DNA of 16,449 nt from a bacterium (GTDB taxonomy: Bacteria > Patescibacteriota > Minisyncoccia > Minisyncoccales > JAGGSE01): NCBI GenBank assembly GCA_021159225.1, contig JAGGSE010000073.1, positions 1 to 16,449 on the forward strand. The letters run 5' to 3'. The notes beneath the pieces were generated by a model that saw only the letters and a program-made list of their open reading frames with translations, made no database searches and was not told the origin of the DNA. Position numbers and translations under genes: made by a program. Shown one piece after another: positions 13,760 through 16,449 of this stretch. Within the stretch, counting starts at the first letter, position 1, and every line of letters starts with the position of its first letter.

Positions 13760-14594
13760 AATGAAAAATCAAAATGAAAAGAAAGGAAAAAAAGGTGTAA
13801 ATGTCCATCAAAAACCAGTCCCTAACTACCTGATGGTTTTTCCTGGCTACAAGTAATAAAAGAAAGAAAAGGGTAACGAAGAGAAAAAGAGAATAAAAAT
13901 TCCTGGCTACAAACCAAAAAACAGGAAAAAGGGTAAGAGGATAAAAGAAGAAGAAAAACCTCAAGAGTTTTTGGGAGTTTTTATAACCCAAAAAACAGAC
14001 CGTTGTTTTCAGCCCCTCGGCTCTATCTGCCTGGTAGTCATTAAGGTGATTTCTGGTCTCAGCAGTAATAGAGAGAACAAAAATGGGAATCAACAAAAGT
14101 TTCTCCGGGGTGTCTATTTTTGAGGCAAAAGCGAGAAGGGGAAAAAGAAAAATTAGAATACCGGCGAAAAAACCGTGGGAAATTATGTCTAAAAAGGGCC
14201 TTGATTTTAATCTTACCGGCGGAGCAGAATAAAGAAAGGTGAGAAAGACAGCCAAAAAGGCATCAAGAAACGCCTTTAGACCAAAGCGGAAAGAAAGAGC
14301 CAGCCCTAAAACCCCTGAGAAAAGAGAGAAGAAAAATGCCCTTCCGGCGCCGATTATCTTGCCAATAATGATTTTTTTGTCTTTTTTAAATTTGTCTCCC
14401 TTAATATCAAAAAAATCATTTATTGAAAATCCAAAGGTAAATAATAAAATTCCAATAACAAACAAACAAATAATATCAAAAACAGAAGCCCGCCACCCCT
14501 CAGCAAGCAAAAAGCCGAAAATTCCTCCTAAAAAATAGCCGCGCCAATTATTAACCCTGGCGAGCTTTAAGTAGGGCTTTAAATTGATAGCCAT
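13749..14594 (-). CDS. UbiA-family prenyltransferase (integral membrane)
   Basis: This intramembrane prenyltransferase of 281 residues transfers a prenyl group from a prenyl diphosphate to an acceptor. The first aspartate motif NDFFDIKGD (59-67, NDxxDxxxD) and the second NDYQADRAEG (185-194, DxxxD) coordinate magnesium and diphosphate. Roughly eight hydrophobic helices are visible, for example 39-58, 87-103, 109-122, 137-157, 163-178, 212-230, 232-250 and 264-278. YSAPPVRLKSRPFLD (122-136) resembles the loop of lycopene elongase-type members more than archaeal digeranylgeranylglyceryl phosphate synthases or UbiA/MenA of quinone synthesis, but this is a judgement from memory. No carotenoid genes are nearby, so the acceptor is open. 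The ATG lies 44 nt inside the isomerase gene, an unusually long overlap. Confidence 0.88.
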   Translation of the reverse strand: MAINLKPYLKLARVNNWRGYFLGGIFGFLLAEGWRASVFDIICLFVIGILLFTFGFSINDFFDIKGDKFKKDKKIIIGKIIGAGRAFFFSLFSGVLGLALSFRFGLKAFLDAFLAVFLTFLYSAPPVRLKSRPFLDIISHGFFAGILIFLFPLLAFASKIDTPEKLLLIPIFVLSITAETRNHLNDYQADRAEGLKTTVCFLGYKNSQKLLRFFFFFYPLTLFPVFWFVARNFYSLFLFVTLFFLLLLVARKNHQVVRDWFLMDIYTFFSFLFILIFHYGP

Positions 14595-15093
14595 TTTTCT
14601 TAATTATCTTCTTGAGCCAAAAGGTATATCTTTTGGGATTTTTTCTTATATCCTTTTCTAATTTATCCAAAGGAATCCATCTCCAATCTTCCACCTCTTC
14701 TTTATCTATTTGGGGTTGTCCATCAAATCTTCCGAAGAAAACGTGGTCAAATTCATATTCAATTAACTTCCCCACCCTTGCTTTATAAATAAAACTAAAG
14801 ACCTCCCTTAACCCTGTCTTTATTCCCATTTCTTCCTTAAGCCGCTTTTCCGCCTCATTTTTTATATCAAGCCCGGGCTGGGGATGGGAACAGCAGGTAT
14901 TTGACCAAAGTCCACCTGAATGATATTTTCCCTGAGCCCTTTTTTGTAAAAGCAATTCCCCTTTCTTATTGAAAATAAAAACAGAAAACGCTCGATGTAA
15001 CCTCCCCTCTTGATGAGCCCTTAACTTTTCTACCTTACCAATTTCTTTTCCCTTTTTATTAACAATAATAACATAGTTCTTTTTTATATTCAT
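14551..15093 (-). CDS. idi: Isopentenyl-diphosphate delta-isomerase, type I (Nudix fold)
   Basis: This enzyme interconverts IPP and DMAPP, which the mevalonate route requires. From the ATG at 15093 it has 180 residues, the size of E. coli Idi. Metal ligands and catalytic residues line up with it: His27 and His34 in LRAHQEGRLHRAF (24-36), the cysteine motif NTCCSHP (65-71, with Cys68 the likely catalytic residue), and EYEFDHVF (112-119, with Glu112 and Glu114). The Nudix-like helix is AEKRLKEEMG (81-90). An in-frame TTG at 15111 overlaps the upstream stop (TTGA) and would add six residues. The ATG fits the family start better. The 3' end runs 44 nt into the UbiA gene. No obvious ribosome-binding site precedes it, so coupling to the upstream gene is likely. 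Confidence 0.93.
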   Translation of the reverse strand: MNIKKNYVIIVNKKGKEIGKVEKLRAHQEGRLHRAFSVFIFNKKGELLLQKRAQGKYHSGGLWSNTCCSHPQPGLDIKNEAEKRLKEEMGIKTGLREVFSFIYKARVGKLIEYEFDHVFFGRFDGQPQIDKEEVEDWRWIPLDKLEKDIRKNPKRYTFWLKKIIKKNGYQFKALLKARQG

Positions 15094-15107
15094 ATATAAA
15101 CAATCTA

Positions 15108-16449
15108 TCAAGGAAGAGAAATAAATCTCTCTAATATATCCCTAAAAATGGATTTATTTTTTGGAGAGCTTTTTACTAAACAAATTCCCTTTCCGGGAAG
15201 TCCATAAACCACTAAAGAATTCTCAGGGGCTGTAAGTAGGGAAGGAATTACCAAAAGATCTTCCTCCCCTTTAATAAAGATATTCTTTTTCCCTTTAATT
15301 CCCGCTTTAATTTTTCCCCAGACCTCTCTCTGAATCGTCCCCGCCGGGTTTCTAACTGAAAGGGAATAAGGAAAACCTCTTTTAATTTTTTTCCTTCTTA
15401 TCTTCCCATCAAAAATTTTAACATCGGATGGAATTTCAAAAGAACAATAATCACCAACAGTAATTATTCTTTGAAATTTTTCCTTACCAATAAACCGCTT
15501 AAATTTTTTTAAGACCTCCTTTCTCCCCCCTAAAATCGTCACACCAATAGGTTTTCTTAACTCCTCCCTCAAATCCTTTGGTAAAATATAGGTTTGCTTG
15601 ATAAGAGAGGGCTTTTTTTTCCTTACTACCAAACTCATATCTAACACCCCGGCTGAATAGGTAAGTCGGCCTATTGAAATCCAGTCAGGTCTTGTTTCGG
15701 CTATTTTTTTAATGTTTTTAAGATTTACCCCTCCTGAAACCTCAACTAGGGCTTTTTTTCCTATCATCTTAATCGCCCTAGTTATTGTTTTAAGGTCCAT
15801 ATTATCCAACATAATAATATCAACACCTAGGTTAAGGGCTTCTTTTACCTCCTCTAAGTTCCTTACCTCAACCTCTATTCGTTTTTTTGTTTTTTGGGCT
15901 TTTTTTACCGCCTTCTTTAACCCAACTAATTCAATATGATTTTCCTTAATTAAAATTTTATCCCACAATCCAAAGCGATGATTCATCCCTCCTCCAACAC
16001 GAACCGCATATTTTTCCAATACCCTTAAACCAGGAGTTGTCTTTCTTGTGTCTAAAATTTTTACACCAAAGGGGCTTACTATTTTTACAAACTTACTAAC
16101 ATAGGTAGCGATTCCACTTAATCTTTGTAGGAAATTTAACGCAACTCTTTCTCCACTTAAAATCTCTCTTGCTCTTCCCGAAATCTCAATAATCTTTTGA
16201 TTGGGAAGGGTTATATCTCCATCTTTTAGTATTTCATTGAAAGTGACATTGGGGTCTAAAGTTTTAAATACCTCTTTTACTATTGGCAAGCCACAAACCA
16301 CCCCCTTTTCTTTACTAAAAATAAATGCGTCACATTTAGTTTTGGTAGGTATTATCGTTTTACTTGTTATATCTCCAGTGCCAATATCCTCTTTTAAGGC
16401 ATTAATTATTATTTTTTTACTATTTCGTTTGAGGAGTTTGGTTAAATGG
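15108..16449 (-). CDS. nadC: NadC-DUF359 fusion: quinolinate phosphoribosyltransferase plus GTP-dependent dephospho-CoA kinase type domain (5' end outside window)
   Basis: This is one continuous frame with two enzymes. A GTG-start reading at 16301 is too short: the frame stays open to the window edge and encodes EDIGTGDITSK and the following KEKGVVCGLP, the standard NadC N-terminus. The gene is therefore cut at its 5' end, with 446 residues visible. NadC part (about 15620-16449): RLSGIAT, DTRKTTPGLR, GGGMNHRFGL, IKENHI, EVEVRN, MLDNM and EVSGGVN, the quinolinate and PRPP site motifs; it makes nicotinate mononucleotide for NAD. The C-terminal part (about 15108-15590) carries LPKDLREELRKPIG, VGDYC, the DGK following KIF, RNPAGTI, GEEDLL, PSLLTAPE and VVYGLPGKG. 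These match DUF359, the archaeal GTP-dependent dephospho-CoA kinase family, which finishes CoA. A linker of about 13 residues joins them. Genuine fusion is likely since both halves are intact. Confidence 0.88.
   Translation of the reverse strand, partial: HLTKLLKRNSKKIIINALKEDIGTGDITSKTIIPTKTKCDAFIFSKEKGVVCGLPIVKEVFKTLDPNVTFNEILKDGDITLPNQKIIEISGRAREILSGERVALNFLQRLSGIATYVSKFVKIVSPFGVKILDTRKTTPGLRVLEKYAVRVGGGMNHRFGLWDKILIKENHIELVGLKKAVKKAQKTKKRIEVEVRNLEEVKEALNLGVDIIMLDNMDLKTITRAIKMIGKKALVEVSGGVNLKNIKKIAETRPDWISIGRLTYSAGVLDMSLVVRKKKPSLIKQTYILPKDLREELRKPIGVTILGGRKEVLKKFKRFIGKEKFQRIITVGDYCSFEIPSDVKIFDGKIRRKKIKRGFPYSLSVRNPAGTIQREVWGKIKAGIKGKKNIFIKGEEDLLVIPSLLTAPENSLVVYGLPGKGICLVKSSPKNKSIFRDILERFISLP

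Noticed and set aside
13749..14594. Digeranylgeranylglyceryl phosphate synthase, implying archaeal ether lipids
   Set aside because: UbiA motifs and the neighbouring reductase allow it, but the YSAPPVRLKSRPFLD loop fits other UbiA members better and no glycerol-1-phosphate pathway gene is in the window.

Overview
The window looks like a compact bacterial genome from an uncultured lineage. G+C is modest, coding strands are purine- and lysine-rich, and nearly every gene overlaps the next. TGA serves as a stop in several genes, so the code is standard. Intergenic DNA is confined to two repeat-rich stretches. Acyl-lipid genes (acyl-CoA carboxylase, FabK, two PlsC) mark it as bacterial. Mevalonate-pathway genes and an archaeal-type DUF359 domain sit beside them. 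A Patescibacteria/CPR-like bacterium would fit, but the sequence alone does not prove it.

Left block, minus strand, 6735 to 258: an acyl-lipid operon. A strong sigma70-like promoter (6842-6870) and an inverted repeat at the predicted transcription start precede a 50-residue basic protein. Then come fabK, two plsC-type acyltransferases, biotin carboxylase, biotin carboxyl carrier, biotin ligase and a PccB-type carboxyltransferase. Together they can charge biotin, carboxylate acyl-CoA, reduce enoyl intermediates and acylate glycerol phosphate. The only real gap (2333-2561) holds a 168-bp element bounded by perfect 15-bp inverted repeats, with pseudoknot-capable pairing inside.

Middle, plus strand, 7387 to 9487: mevalonate kinase and phosphomevalonate kinase, overlapping by 8 nt and converging tail-to-tail on HMG-CoA reductase with a 38-bp coding overlap.

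Right block, minus strand, from beyond 16449 to 9450: a terpenoid operon. It begins with a NadC-DUF359 fusion (quinolinate phosphoribosyltransferase plus GTP-dependent dephospho-CoA kinase type). Type I IPP isomerase, a UbiA-family prenyltransferase, a short DxDD-bearing terpene-cyclase-like protein, a geranylgeranyl-reductase-like flavoprotein, a long-chain prenyl diphosphate synthase and class II HMG-CoA reductase follow. Read as a pathway, this makes mevalonate, isomerises IPP, builds a polyprenyl diphosphate, and then prenylates, possibly cyclises, and reduces an unknown acceptor. HMG-CoA synthase, thiolase and mevalonate diphosphate decarboxylase are not in the window.

Most promising for novelty: the NadC-DUF359 fusion, the single-domain DxDD cyclase-like protein inside a UbiA/GGR/prenyl-synthase cassette, and the structured 168-bp element between the biotin carrier and biotin ligase genes.
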